Numbered from the stretch's first letter, positions 47,477 through 58,636 are shown. The stretch is 64,000 bases of DNA from Syntrophus sp. (in: bacteria) (GCA_013824645.1 PNOF01000005.1:1-64000); one strand, 5' to 3'. The notes: generated by a model not told the origin, from the sequence alone. Program-made: numbers and translations.

Positions 47477-48733
47477 TCAGGATTCGTCACCAATATGGTC
47501 GCGTCGACTTTCGTTAAATGCAGCTTTTACATTGAAGACAACTTCGATAAGGTCCATGTTATCCGGGTCAGCATCAATACCCACAAGGACATTTCTCAAA
47601 TCGCTTTCCGGATGCATGAAGAGAAACTCAACCATTCTGTCTGCCATTCGGCATGCTTGCAGAATATCTCTATAGTGACTATTCCCTTTATCGGGTTCGT
47701 GGTGGTACAGAGCAATTTCAACGGAACTCTCGGGCAAATCCCAAAAATCCAGAAAATATGCCCCCATTACCGTGTGGCCTATCTCGGAATACATGAGGGC
47801 TACCTCGCTGTCATAAAAGAGAGATCCCTGGTTTTCCTCCATATAAGCAGAAATAGCATAATAGCGCTCCGGGAAGTAACAGAGTTGAATCACTTTCCCG
47901 ATATCGTGAATAATTCCCAATGATGCATATTGTTCAGGGACCGGCTGTTTATACAAGAACCGGTAAATCTGATGCATTCCATAATTGACGAGATTTGAAT
48001 GGGTAGAAATATCGCTTAATACCTCGTGCTGTTTTTCACTCAGTTTAATTTGATTTTCAAGCGAAGCGATTAGAACGATCTCTCTCAGGGCATTGACACC
48101 GAGGTAAATAGTTGCCCACTCAACAGATAAATATTTCGCAGACCCATAAAAGGCCGAGTTTGCTACCTGGAGTACTTTTGTTGCAATGGCTACATCCTTT
48201 TCGATAATCGACGCCAGTTCTTCGTTTGAACGCTCTTTTTCAACTGCCCGGGTGAATTTCTGATATACATCCGGCAGTGTAGGCAACCTTCCAATTGAAC
48301 GAATAACATTGAGAACTTCCGGTCTTTGAAGGCTGGCCCTTGTGTGGAATATGTGCTCTATCCTTCCAAGGAGTACTTCCGGTTCCCATGGTTTTGGAAT
48401 ATAGACAGCCGCAAGACCTGAAGAAAGAGCTCTAAAAACAATTGATTGCTCTACAAAACCGCTTAGAATAATCCGATATACACCAGGGTATTTTTCTTTC
48501 ACCATTTTCAGGAATTCAAACCCGTCAATCTCCGGCATTCGATAGTCTGAAATAACAATATCAATATTTTCCCTTTCCAGAATTTCAAGCCCTTCTCTTG
48601 CCCCTTGAGCGGTAAATACTTCAAAGTCTGCCGTGAGGAGTTCACGTTGTATTGATTTTAGAATATTTCGTTCGTCGTCAACGAATAAGACCTTCCGAGA
48701 TTGTTCTTGTCCCATCAATGTACCTCCTGCCAT
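47477..48733 (-). CDS. response regulator with HDOD domain
   Basis: VLFVDDERNILKSI...VISDYRMPEIDGFEF; HDOD-like GRLPTLPDVYQKF...HDIGKVIQL. Confidence 0.9.
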   Translation of the reverse strand: MAGGTLMGQEQSRKVLFVDDERNILKSIQRELLTADFEVFTAQGAREGLEILERENIDIVISDYRMPEIDGFEFLKMVKEKYPGVYRIILSGFVEQSIVFRALSSGLAAVYIPKPWEPEVLLGRIEHIFHTRASLQRPEVLNVIRSIGRLPTLPDVYQKFTRAVEKERSNEELASIIEKDVAIATKVLQVANSAFYGSAKYLSVEWATIYLGVNALREIVLIASLENQIKLSEKQHEVLSDISTHSNLVNYGMHQIYRFLYKQPVPEQYASLGIIHDIGKVIQLCYFPERYYAISAYMEENQGSLFYDSEVALMYSEIGHTVMGAYFLDFWDLPESSVEIALYHHEPDKGNSHYRDILQACRMADRMVEFLFMHPESDLRNVLVGIDADPDNMDLIEVVFNVKAAFNESRRDHIGDES

Positions 48734-48820
48734 GAATGATTACCCGTGAAGCAAACATGCAACTTCCGTGTATTGCCATTTTTCTGCCGGTCATGGTGAA
48801 AACAGGCAGAGCAACCACTG

Positions 48821-50179
48821 CTAAGCTTTTTCTAAAATGACATAAACCCCGCTTGTTGAAGGATCAACGTCATAGCATCGCCTGATTGCCGCAACATTTC
48901 CTGCGTCCAACGTCATTCCTTTGCTTATAAAGAGCAAGCCTGTCCCCGACCTCACATCCCTTGACACAACCATGCCTGCCCGAAGCTCTGACGGATTGAG
49001 TTCGGCCTCGAAGGTCCTTCCCTGCTGTATGAAGATGTCCGCCTTTTTTTCAATAGCGCTTTCCGCTATATGCAGGTAGAATGGATCAAACCGGATGCCG
49101 CTTAAGAGCTTCATCTTTTCCATTGTCTTCTCAAATCCCGATAAGCCGCTATCCGGTAGGTAAAGTTGGTCAAATGCATCTGCAATACTGACAATCCTCG
49201 ATCCAATGGGGATATCGTCCTCTTTGAGCCCATCAGGGAAACCGCTCCCGTTAAAATATTCATGGTGATGGCGAATCAGGATGCCTGCGTCCCTGAGTTC
49301 TTCTATGCCATCAACTGTGGATTGACCTCTCACTGGGTGCTTTCTGTAATCTTCTTTCTCATTTTCAGACAGTTCTTCAATCTTTTTTGACAGCACAACG
49401 TCGGAGACGCCTATCTTCCCTATGTCGTGAAGCTGCGCGGCAATCTCAATAGTTTTTACCTCACTGTCAGATAAACCTGCCTTTATCGCTATTTCCGATG
49501 AGAGCATTGCAACGGTATTTGAATGACTGCTTACCGATCTGTTCCGTAACTCAATGAGGTTAGAAATTGATGTGATAAAAGCCCTCATCTGGCTTTGTAC
49601 TTTTCCGATAGCATCTTGCAGTTCCTGGTTCTGCCTTGTGAGGTCTATTGTCTGTTGCTGCACAAAATATTCGAGTTCATCGCTCCATTTTTTCAGCTCT
49701 TCGTTTTGTTTCTTAGTAAGCTCGGTGAGACGGATGTTTTCTTTTACAAGACGATATTGGTGAACAGCATTTCTTACCGTCATGATAAGCTCATTATCGT
49801 TCCATGGTTTCGTGATGTAACGGTATGCACCTCCTTTGTTAATAGCATCCATAGCCGTATTGATATCTGCGTAACCGGTTAACACCATGCGTACGGAATC
49901 AGGTGATATCTTGCGGGCTGCTTCCAGAAAGTGCGCTCCATCCATCTCAGGCATCTTCTGGTCTGAAATGATAACGGCAACTTTGTTCTTGCTGAGCATT
50001 TCAAGCCCTTCTCTTCCAGAACCCGCCGTCAGTATTTCATATGGTTCATCGAAAAAAAGTCTTGAGAGGGCCCGAAGAACATTCTCTTCATCATCTACAA
50101 AAAGGACCTTGCAGGGATCGTTCTTTGCTGAATTATCCATTTTGTGCCTCACTGATAATTTTGATAAAGGCATCAACAA
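48821..50179 (-). CDS. response regulator with HD-GYP-type output domain
   Basis: Receiver IISDQKMPEMDG; HDIGKIG...HHHEYFNGSGFP. Internal start at MDNSAKND is plausible. Confidence 0.88.
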   Translation of the reverse strand: MLMPLSKLSVRHKMDNSAKNDPCKVLFVDDEENVLRALSRLFFDEPYEILTAGSGREGLEMLSKNKVAVIISDQKMPEMDGAHFLEAARKISPDSVRMVLTGYADINTAMDAINKGGAYRYITKPWNDNELIMTVRNAVHQYRLVKENIRLTELTKKQNEELKKWSDELEYFVQQQTIDLTRQNQELQDAIGKVQSQMRAFITSISNLIELRNRSVSSHSNTVAMLSSEIAIKAGLSDSEVKTIEIAAQLHDIGKIGVSDVVLSKKIEELSENEKEDYRKHPVRGQSTVDGIEELRDAGILIRHHHEYFNGSGFPDGLKEDDIPIGSRIVSIADAFDQLYLPDSGLSGFEKTMEKMKLLSGIRFDPFYLHIAESAIEKKADIFIQQGRTFEAELNPSELRAGMVVSRDVRSGTGLLFISKGMTLDAGNVAAIRRCYDVDPSTSGVYVILEKA

Positions 50180-51095
50180 TGCGAGGATCCAGAGCAGTTT
50201 CGCGGCATTCTAATATAATGTCTATGGCGTCTCCCCGTGAAAGTCTGTCACGGTACGGCCTGTCTGAAGTGAGGGCGTCAAACATATCGGCAATATTCAC
50301 GATTTTAGCCTCAAGGGGTATTTCGTCCCCTTTTATGCCATAGGGATATCCATTCCCATCATATCGCTCGTGGTGATAGAGGATAATCGATATTACTGTA
50401 TCGGGCAGGTTAGCTGTCCGCGCCAGATCAGCCCCCCAGCGAGAGTGGTTCTTTACAATTTCCATCTGCTCGTCCGTCAACTTGCCCCTACAATTCAGTA
50501 CTGATTCCGGAACGCCAATCTTTCCGCAGTCATGGATATAGCTTCCATATTTTATTAGCTTCTGTTTTTCATCAGAAAGACCAAGGTGTTCCGACAGCAG
50601 AAGCGCATAGTGCGCAACCCGTTCGCAGTGGCCACGCGTATAAGGATCTTTTAATTCTATAGTTTGGGCAAGCGATAAAATTGTGGTCTCATCGGCATGG
50701 CGAAGTGATGAGATCAAGACATACCTGGCTATTGCCTCTGAGGTGATGTCCCTGAATTCCTGATTGTCCCAGGGCTTCGTTATGAAACGATAGACCTCAC
50801 CCCTGTTGATGGCGTCTATAGCAGTGGTAAGGTCAGCATATGCAGTCATCATAATACGTGTCGTATCAGGTGATATTAGTTTGATCTTTTCTAATAAATC
50901 AATGCCTTTCATTTCCGGCATCATGTTGTCACTGATAACGACAGATATTTTTTGTGATTTGACTAACTGAATAGCTTCGAGCGGGCTTGAAGAGGTAACA
51001 ACTCTCACATTGTCGTCAATAAGAATCCTTTTCAGTGAACTAAGAACATTCTCTTCATCATCGACCAACAGGATGGAGTGGCTCAGGTTCAACAA
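50133..51095 (-). CDS. response regulator with HD-GYP domain
   Basis: Receiver VISDNMMPEMKG; HDCGKIG, YHHERYDGNGYPYGIKGDEIP. Confidence 0.92.
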   Translation of the reverse strand: MLNLSHSILLVDDEENVLSSLKRILIDDNVRVVTSSSPLEAIQLVKSQKISVVISDNMMPEMKGIDLLEKIKLISPDTTRIMMTAYADLTTAIDAINRGEVYRFITKPWDNQEFRDITSEAIARYVLISSLRHADETTILSLAQTIELKDPYTRGHCERVAHYALLLSEHLGLSDEKQKLIKYGSYIHDCGKIGVPESVLNCRGKLTDEQMEIVKNHSRWGADLARTANLPDTVISIILYHHERYDGNGYPYGIKGDEIPLEAKIVNIADMFDALTSDRPYRDRLSRGDAIDIILECRETALDPRIVDAFIKIISEAQNG

Positions 51096-51205
51096 AAGTC
51101 GTCCTCCCTAAGGACTGTATAATCCGTATCTAAAAAAGTCCTTTTCAGGGAATTTAACACATTCGGCCCATCATCGACAAACAAGATAGTTATCTCTTCG
51201 TCCAT
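51089..51205 (-). pseudogene. 38-aa truncated receiver-domain N-terminus
   Basis: Hand translation MDEEITILFVDDGPNVLNSLKRTFLDTDYTVLREDDFC*; typical REC start, then stops at the next gene's ATG. Confidence 0.8.
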
Positions 51206-51206
51206 T

Positions 51207-54200
51207 TTAACCCTCTGTGACAGGAATTGCTATAGTAAAAACAGTGCCTCTCCCTATTTCGCTCTTAACGGATATTTTCCCGTTGTGTTTCTTAATAATG
51301 TCGTAGGCAATGCTCAGTCCGAGGCCGGTGCCTTTTCCTATCTCCTTTGTCGTGAAGAAGGGTTCGAATATCCTGTTGATTTTTTCGGGCGGTATGCCGC
51401 TGCCTGTATCGGAGATACTAATAACAATATTTCCATTTTCATGCCCTGTCTTGATCCTGATATCGCCTTTCTGGTCAATTGCCTGCGCGGCATTTACAAG
51501 GAGATTCAGAAAAACCTGATTGAGCTGGCCCAGATTACACTTCGTCATCGGTATCTCTCCAAATTCCTTCTCAACAGTGGCCTTGTATTTCAATTCATTC
51601 CATACAATGTTGATGGTGCTTGCAAGGCCGGCGTTGATATCGGACACCTTCCATTCAGTTTCATCTATATGGGAAAAGCTTTTCAGGTCCTGCACAATAC
51701 GCTTGACCCGATCTGCTCCATCCAGTGATTCTTTTATAAGATCATTGAGGTCGTCAAGCATGTAATCAATTTTTGATGATTTGCGTTTTTCCTGGACGTC
51801 GTCGAATATTGTTTGACATGTTTCCGGATGACCGGCAACTGTCTCCAATGCTTCCGATTGAGTTTTCACGAATTGTGAGATCCGGTCAGCGTATTTTCCG
51901 AGGGAGTTGAGATTACTCATGATAAAACCAACGGGGTTGTTAATCTCGTGGGCTATACCCGCCGCAAGCTGCCCGATTGAGGCCATCTTTTCCGATTGCA
52001 GAATTGCCGACTGGGCTGTCTTGAGGTCCATATATGCTGTCTCAAGCTCGGCGTTTTTCAGTTGCAGCCCGGTATGGCTCTGCTCAAGGTCCCGTTCTGC
52101 TTCCTTGCGCTCCGTAACGTCTTCACAGGTCATGATAAACTCATCTGTCTTTAACCGGACAGCTATAAAAGAACTGATCTTCCTGGTGCCATCTTTGCAG
52201 GTAGTAGGGAATTCTCTCACCCTTCCCTGGCCCCGGTCGTTAGCATAGTCCTCCTTCCAGGCATCTTTTACCAGCCTGCGTTCCTCGGGATCAGGATAGG
52301 CTTTCCGAATCCATTCCCTGACGCTTGGCGCATCGGAGGCATCATAGCCGAAAAGATCGATGAATTTCTGGTTCATATATTCAAAGGTATTGTCTTTTCC
52401 GATAAGAACAACACCAAAGGGGGCATACTCCGTCAATTTCTCGAAGCGTTCCCGTTCCCGCCTGAGGGCCTCCTGTGCCACAAACCGCTCCGTAACATTG
52501 ACACAGGACATGAGGTGCTGCCCCGTGTTGAGGCACACCGGCGTAAAGTTTATGATTTTTTCAGTGCCGTCTTTGCAGGATACGGTGAAGTCCCAGCTCC
52601 TGGGAATTGCGTTCACTTCACTCCTCAAGAGAACGCCCACGTCCTCAACCCAGGCTGATATAACCTTCCTGCGATAATCGGGGTCGGGGTATACCTTTCT
52701 AAACCACTCCCTGCCGTTCGGTATCTCCAGATCATCGTACCCGAATATTTCACGGAATCTCTTATTCCGGTAAACAAAAGAACCGTCAGGATTGATAAGC
52801 ACCAGCCCTAAAGGCGCGTTTTCCGCAAGGGCTTCGAACTTTTCCTGCTCAACCTTGATAGTTTCTTCAGCCCTTTTCCGGTCGGTAATATCTCGCAAAT
52901 ACGCAAGAATTGTAGGCTTTCCTCGAAAGACAATAGTTGTTGCGGCAACTTCGATAAAAAGGACATCACCGTTGCGTTTGATCCCCTTCATTTCGTAGTG
53001 ATTCGGCGCCGGTTCACCACTTTGTCTCCTTAAGCGGTATTCTTCGACTCGCGGGACATCATCGGGATGAACAAAATAGGAGCCGGGCCTGCCGATGATC
53101 TCTTCGGGCCTGCTATAGCCAAAGATCTCAACAAAACGGCGGTTGACATAAATATGCAGACCATCGGCGATGAGTGCAACACCGTCATGTGATTGCTCGA
53201 TGGCAACCCGGTAGCGTTCTTCCGACTCTTTCAGTTTTTCTTCGAAAAGGTGGCGCGCCGTGATATCTCGCAGGCACACAAGGACTGCCCTTCCCCCCAT
53301 ATATGGCATAATCGTCAATGAAGCGTCGATATATAAGGGGGTGCCGTCTTTCCGGATGCACCTTATCTCGTATTGGACATTTCTTTTAGCATCAATGGTC
53401 ATACCGCGCCCATACTCGATAAAGAGCGCCCGGTCATCAGGATGTATGACTGTTATAGCGGGACAACCGATAATCTCGGGGGCGCTATAACCGAACATTT
53501 TCAAAAACATATTGTTTACATAGAGGTATCGGGGTTTGTGGACATTCCCCACAATAGCTATGGCGTCGTTGGAATAATCAATGGCAATCCGGTAGCGCTC
53601 TTCCGATTCTTTCAGCTTTTCCTCAGAAGCCTTGCGGCTGTTGATATCAATAGCAGTACCTTCATAATAGAGCAGTTTTCCTTTCGAATCATAAACAGTG
53701 TGCACATTTATCGAGACCCATATGATTGTTTTATCTTTCTGATAGAGCGGGACCTCGAAATCCTTCACCGTGCCATGTTTATGAAGAAGCTCCTTGAGAC
53801 GTCTCCGGACATCTGTGTATATGCACTGAGAAGTCTTTTCGAGATCATCAAAAAATACGATACGCTCTTCGGGCGTTGGACTTCCCAACATGCGCGCCAT
53901 TGCAGGGTTAATATTTATGATTTTCCCATCGGGAGTACCCTGGAAGATGCCTTCTGTAACGTTCTCAAATATGGCCCGGTATTTTTCCTCCGACTCCTTC
54001 AGGGTCCTTTCAGTACCTTCTCTTTCGGTGATGTCATGTAGCGTCACAACGGTAACTTTTTTTTCTGATATCCAGAAACTCTCAACCTCATAGGTATCAC
54101 ATTTAAGCCAGCACTCGTTTTCGAGGATATATACAGTACTGCCGCTTTTGTCGGGCAATGCCGAAAAACCCCTCTCGATCAACAGCTCCTCCCAGTTCCT

Positions 54201-54791
54201 TCCGAGCAATTCCAAATAGTCTTTCCCAATAAGTCTGCCGAATGGTTTATTGCATCGCAGTACGGATTTGTTTTCATCGACGAGCATGACGATATCGTTG
54301 ACATTGTCCAGTGTCTGCTCCCATTCTTGCTTTGCCTTCTCTATCATCTGCATCGTTTGGGACAGAACTTCGTTCTTTATTCTCATCTCCTCGTACTGCC
54401 TGATCTTGAGAAGGTTGTTTATACGGGTGGCAAGCTCAGCAATGTCAACCGGTTTTGTCAGAAAATCGTTGGCGCCTGCCTCCAAGGCTTCAATCCTGGT
54501 TTGGCGTTCCGTATCGCTGGTAATTACAATAATTGGAATATCCCTCGTTTCAATACTCTTCTTCAAGGTTTTGCAGACAGCAATGCCGTCAAGGCCGGGT
54601 AAAAATATATCGAGCAGAATAAGGTCCGGTTTCTCTGTACCGGCCCTTGACAGCGCGTCGTTTCCGCCAACACTGAGACTTACCGCAAAACCCTGCGAAC
54701 TGCAAAATCTGGTGTAGAAATCAAGAGCCTCTACATCGTCCTCAACGATAAGTACGATAAGTATTGTATGTCTTTCGTCGAAACCCGTCAC
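51207..54791 (-). CDS. REC-multi-PAS sensor histidine kinase
   Basis: N-terminal receiver LILLDIFLPGLDG, multiple PAS/PAC repeats, AAGIAHEINNPVGFIMSNL, TGLGLSIAYDIIKKHNG. Confidence 0.93.
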   Translation of the reverse strand: MTGFDERHTILIVLIVEDDVEALDFYTRFCSSQGFAVSLSVGGNDALSRAGTEKPDLILLDIFLPGLDGIAVCKTLKKSIETRDIPIIVITSDTERQTRIEALEAGANDFLTKPVDIAELATRINNLLKIRQYEEMRIKNEVLSQTMQMIEKAKQEWEQTLDNVNDIVMLVDENKSVLRCNKPFGRLIGKDYLELLGRNWEELLIERGFSALPDKSGSTVYILENECWLKCDTYEVESFWISEKKVTVVTLHDITEREGTERTLKESEEKYRAIFENVTEGIFQGTPDGKIININPAMARMLGSPTPEERIVFFDDLEKTSQCIYTDVRRRLKELLHKHGTVKDFEVPLYQKDKTIIWVSINVHTVYDSKGKLLYYEGTAIDINSRKASEEKLKESEERYRIAIDYSNDAIAIVGNVHKPRYLYVNNMFLKMFGYSAPEIIGCPAITVIHPDDRALFIEYGRGMTIDAKRNVQYEIRCIRKDGTPLYIDASLTIMPYMGGRAVLVCLRDITARHLFEEKLKESEERYRVAIEQSHDGVALIADGLHIYVNRRFVEIFGYSRPEEIIGRPGSYFVHPDDVPRVEEYRLRRQSGEPAPNHYEMKGIKRNGDVLFIEVAATTIVFRGKPTILAYLRDITDRKRAEETIKVEQEKFEALAENAPLGLVLINPDGSFVYRNKRFREIFGYDDLEIPNGREWFRKVYPDPDYRRKVISAWVEDVGVLLRSEVNAIPRSWDFTVSCKDGTEKIINFTPVCLNTGQHLMSCVNVTERFVAQEALRRERERFEKLTEYAPFGVVLIGKDNTFEYMNQKFIDLFGYDASDAPSVREWIRKAYPDPEERRLVKDAWKEDYANDRGQGRVREFPTTCKDGTRKISSFIAVRLKTDEFIMTCEDVTERKEAERDLEQSHTGLQLKNAELETAYMDLKTAQSAILQSEKMASIGQLAAGIAHEINNPVGFIMSNLNSLGKYADRISQFVKTQSEALETVAGHPETCQTIFDDVQEKRKSSKIDYMLDDLNDLIKESLDGADRVKRIVQDLKSFSHIDETEWKVSDINAGLASTINIVWNELKYKATVEKEFGEIPMTKCNLGQLNQVFLNLLVNAAQAIDQKGDIRIKTGHENGNIVISISDTGSGIPPEKINRIFEPFFTTKEIGKGTGLGLSIAYDIIKKHNGKISVKSEIGRGTVFTIAIPVTEG

Positions 54792-55032
54792 CTTTTCCCC
54801 TTGTTCACGCTGTCTTCGACAGCCATGTCGGCGAGAACATCTTCCTGATATACGCCGATATTATCTTATCGGCAACTTCAGCGTTTTATTAACTTCTCCC
54901 ACTGTACCGCACAGGAGCACAAAAAAAGGGGGGGGTGGCAAAAGATGCCGTGGGACGAGGGACAAAAATGCAAGACCCTGATAAAGAACAAAATCCTTAG
55001 CGAGTTCACGAGCGCGAAGGGGGGACTCTGCA

Positions 55033-55172
55033 GGTTTATGCCCGTGGAGGGGGGCGACCCACCTCCACTACCGTTGCGGAGGACAGGCGTGAGCCCCTGT
55101 GAATCTCTGTAGCTCACGAGAGTGAGCGAGAGGGGGTGGCTCCACGGGCTTATGCCTGTGGAGGTGGCGACA
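55033..55172. repeat. GC-rich intergenic repeat pair with hairpins upstream of cysS
   Basis: GGTTTATGCCCGTGGAGGGGGGCGACC and GGGCTTATGCCTGTGGAGGTGGCGAC; hairpin CTCCACGGGC-TTAT-GCCTGTGGAG at 55140-55163. Confidence 0.65.
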
Positions 55173-55244
55173 TAAACCCCTGTAATGGCAGGTTTGCTTT
55201 GACAATACTTACCCCTTTATGGTAATAAAAATACGGTCAACACT

Positions 55245-56690
55245 ATGGCTCTTAAGGTTTACAATACCGTCTCCGGTAAAAAAGAAGATTTTAAACCCCT
55301 CGAAGAAGGGAAGGTAAAATTCTATGTCTGCGGCGTTACGGTGTACGACCACTGTCATATCGGACACGCACGGTCGGGCATTGTCTTTGACACAATCTAT
55401 CGTTATCTGAAAACAAAGGGATATGATGTTACCTTCGTTAAAAATTTCACCGATATAGACGATAAAATCATCCGGAAGTCTCTCGCAGAAAACATCCCCT
55501 GGCAAGAGGTCGGAGAAAAGTATATCAAATCATACTATGAAGATATGGACGCTCTCAATATCCTGAGACCAACACATGCGCCGCGTGCGACAGAGCACAT
55601 CGGCGAAATGATCGAACTCGTCAATACCCTCTTAAAGAAAGGGCACGGCTACATTGTTGACGGTGATGTCTACTTTTCCGTGGATAGCTTCAGAGGATAC
55701 GGACAACTCTCCAAACGGTCTCTCGACGATATGATGGCAGGCGCTCGTGTCGAAGTGGACGAAAAAAAGAAAAACCCTCTCGACTTCGCACTCTGGAAAA
55801 GTTCAAAGGAAGGCGAACCGTCATGGGATGCGCCTTTCGGCAACGGAAGACCGGGCTGGCATCTTGAATGTTCCGTCATGAGTACAAAATATCTCGGCAA
55901 CCCCTTTGACATCCACGGAGGCGGGAAAGACCTCGTCTTCCCACACCACGAGAACGAGCGGGCACAGACAGAAGCCGCAACAGGAATAAAATTCGTCAAT
56001 TACTGGATTCATAACGGTTTTGTCAATATCGACAGGGAAAAGATGTCAAAATCCATCGGGAACACCCTCTTGATCAAAGATTTTATTAAGGACTATCACC
56101 CAGAGGTGCTCAGACTCTTTTTTCTCTCAACGCACTACAGAAGCCCCATTGACTACAGCGAAAAATCCATTGAAGACGCAAACAATGTCCTCCACAGGCT
56201 CTACTATACCCAGGAAAGGGCCCTTGAAACGCAAAAAGGAAAAACTGTCAATCCTGCCAGATACCCTGAAGCAGATGAGCTTCAGAATAAATTCTATGAG
56301 GCCATGGATGATGATTTTAATACAGCCCTTGCCCTTTCATACATTTTTGAGCTCTCAAAAAACATAAATAAAATGGTCGATGACAAAGACGAAGGTTTAA
56401 TCCCCCTTATCGCATACGCAAATGCTGTTTTTCTCTCTCTTTCCGATACGCTGGGACTCCTGAAAGACGATCCGGGGGCACTGGAAGCCCGCGAAAAGGT
56501 ACATCATCTAAGCCGCATAGGACTTGATGTTTCTTTTGTTGAAAATACCATCAACGAAAGAATCGAAGCCAGAAAAAACAAAGACTACCGGAAATCGGAT
56601 GAGATTCGCGCCATGCTTCTGGAAAAAGGCATCCTTCTGCTCGACACGCCAAAGGGCACCGAATGGCGGATAAAACATATTGTTCCATAA
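55245..56690 (+). CDS. cysS: cysteinyl-tRNA synthetase
   Basis: YVCGVTVYDHCHIGHARSGIVFD, GWHLECSVMS, REKMSKSIGN. Confidence 0.97.
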   Translation: MALKVYNTVSGKKEDFKPLEEGKVKFYVCGVTVYDHCHIGHARSGIVFDTIYRYLKTKGYDVTFVKNFTDIDDKIIRKSLAENIPWQEVGEKYIKSYYEDMDALNILRPTHAPRATEHIGEMIELVNTLLKKGHGYIVDGDVYFSVDSFRGYGQLSKRSLDDMMAGARVEVDEKKKNPLDFALWKSSKEGEPSWDAPFGNGRPGWHLECSVMSTKYLGNPFDIHGGGKDLVFPHHENERAQTEAATGIKFVNYWIHNGFVNIDREKMSKSIGNTLLIKDFIKDYHPEVLRLFFLSTHYRSPIDYSEKSIEDANNVLHRLYYTQERALETQKGKTVNPARYPEADELQNKFYEAMDDDFNTALALSYIFELSKNINKMVDDKDEGLIPLIAYANAVFLSLSDTLGLLKDDPGALEAREKVHHLSRIGLDVSFVENTINERIEARKNKDYRKSDEIRAMLLEKGILLLDTPKGTEWRIKHIVP

Positions 56691-56777
56691 AAGAAACAAA
56701 CACAATACGCCGGTCGGATTTAATGAATCATAGCAGATCAACATTGCCTTTTCACCTTTCACCTTTCACCTGATCGT

Positions 56778-58403
56778 ATGAAGATATCCGGTAACATAGT
56801 CGATGTTGTAAGCGGTGCCATATATACGGGCACAATAGAAATCACAGACGGCACTATTGTAGATATCGTCAAAAACAATAAGAGCTACGTAAACTACATC
56901 ATCCCCGGTTTTGTCGATTCCCACATCCATATCGAAAGCTCAATGCTTACCCCTGCCGAATTTTCCAGACTGGCCATCATCCATGGCACAGTAGCAACCG
57001 TCTCGGACCCACATGAGATCGCAAACGTCCTCGGCATCGAAGGCGTCCGGTATATGATGGAAAACGGCAACACAACACCCTTCAAGTTTTACTTCGGTGC
57101 GCCATCCTGCGTTCCTGCCACACCATTTGAAACTTCGGGCGCACAGATAGGGGTCGCAGAAACCGAAACGCTCCTCAAAAATACCAATATAAAATACCTC
57201 AGTGAAATGATGAATGTTCCCGGTGTTATACATAATGATATTGAAGTAATAACAAAGATTGCCATTGCCAGAAAACACAATAAACCGATTGACGGTCATG
57301 CGCCGTCACTGCGCGGTGATGCACTGAAACGATATATCAGTGCGGGCATCACAACAGACCATGAGTGCTTTGACAAAACGGAGGCGCTTGAAAAGATCAG
57401 TCTCGGCATGAAGATACTGATTCGGGAAGGATCAGCAGCAAAAAATTTTGAGGCCCTCTATACACTCGTAGGGGAACATCCTGATGCCTGTATGTTCTGC
57501 AGCGACGATAAACACCCCGATGACCTTGCTGGAGGGCACATCAATGAACTTGTAAAAAGGGCAATCAACAAAGGCATCGATGTCATAAAGGTACTCCGGT
57601 GCGCCACGCTTAATCCCGTCCTTCACTACGAACTTGATGTAGGTTTCCTCCAGATAAATCAGCCTGCCGACTTCATCATTGTTGATAATCTCATTGATTT
57701 TAATATCCTGAAAACATTTATCAGAGGCACACTTGTTGCTGAAAAGGGAAAAACATATATTGCACATAAGAGACCAGTACTGCTGAATCGTTTTCAAACA
57801 GCAAAAAAGACTCCAGACGATTTCCGCATAGGGATAAAAGGTGATAAAATTCGTGTTATAGAAGCCATCGATGGTCAGCTCATAACAGGATCGCTCATCG
57901 AAAAATCCTTTATTGTGAACGACAATGTCCTATCCGACCCGGACCGCGATATTCTGAAAATAGCTGTTATCAGCCGTTATGAAAATAAAGCCCCTGCAAT
58001 CGGTTTCGTTAAAAACTTCGGTTTGAAGGGAGGCGCCATCGCATCATCTGTAGCCCATGATTCTCATAACATCATTGCCGTTGGGGTTAGTGATGAGGCG
58101 ATCTGTGACGCCGTTAATCTCATCATTGAACACAGAGGGGGCATTTCTCTTGTTTCCGATGGACAGCAAGAAATTCTGCCTCTCCCCATCGCAGGTATTA
58201 TGTCCGATGGCGACGGTTTTGCCGTTGCCAAAAAGTACGCCCATCTTGACAGGGCTGCCAAAAAGCTTGGATCAAAACTCCATGCCCCTTATATGACCCT
58301 TTCATTCATGGCGCTCCTCGTGATCCCCACACTCAAGATCAGCGATAAAGGCCTTTTTAATGGAGAGACCTTTAGCTATACAGACCTCTTCGTTGGACAA
58401 TAG
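56778..58403 (+). CDS. ade: adenine deaminase
   Basis: IIPGFVDSHIHIESSML, DPHEIANVLG, GHAPSLRGDAL, CSDDKHPDDL. Confidence 0.95.
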   Translation: MKISGNIVDVVSGAIYTGTIEITDGTIVDIVKNNKSYVNYIIPGFVDSHIHIESSMLTPAEFSRLAIIHGTVATVSDPHEIANVLGIEGVRYMMENGNTTPFKFYFGAPSCVPATPFETSGAQIGVAETETLLKNTNIKYLSEMMNVPGVIHNDIEVITKIAIARKHNKPIDGHAPSLRGDALKRYISAGITTDHECFDKTEALEKISLGMKILIREGSAAKNFEALYTLVGEHPDACMFCSDDKHPDDLAGGHINELVKRAINKGIDVIKVLRCATLNPVLHYELDVGFLQINQPADFIIVDNLIDFNILKTFIRGTLVAEKGKTYIAHKRPVLLNRFQTAKKTPDDFRIGIKGDKIRVIEAIDGQLITGSLIEKSFIVNDNVLSDPDRDILKIAVISRYENKAPAIGFVKNFGLKGGAIASSVAHDSHNIIAVGVSDEAICDAVNLIIEHRGGISLVSDGQQEILPLPIAGIMSDGDGFAVAKKYAHLDRAAKKLGSKLHAPYMTLSFMALLVIPTLKISDKGLFNGETFSYTDLFVGQ

Positions 58404-58636
58404 AAAATCACCGGAAAAAAGCAATGGTAAAATTGTTTTATGTAATCAAGCTCCATTGCTGTTACTTTGCCGTAGTTACCTGGGTCAAAGATACAGTTGA
58501 CATATCCTTTCACAGGCTATAAGTTAGCCTTGAGGAGAGCAACAGGTGAATCCGGCCTTATGCATTATCTCAACAGGCCGATACTTATAGTGCCAGACAT
58601 TTGTCATAGCCCGTTTAAAATGTAACAAGGAAAGCT

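Noticed and set aside
53373-54041. 222-aa plus-strand ORF
   Set aside because: Antisense to the multi-PAS kinase; no family features.
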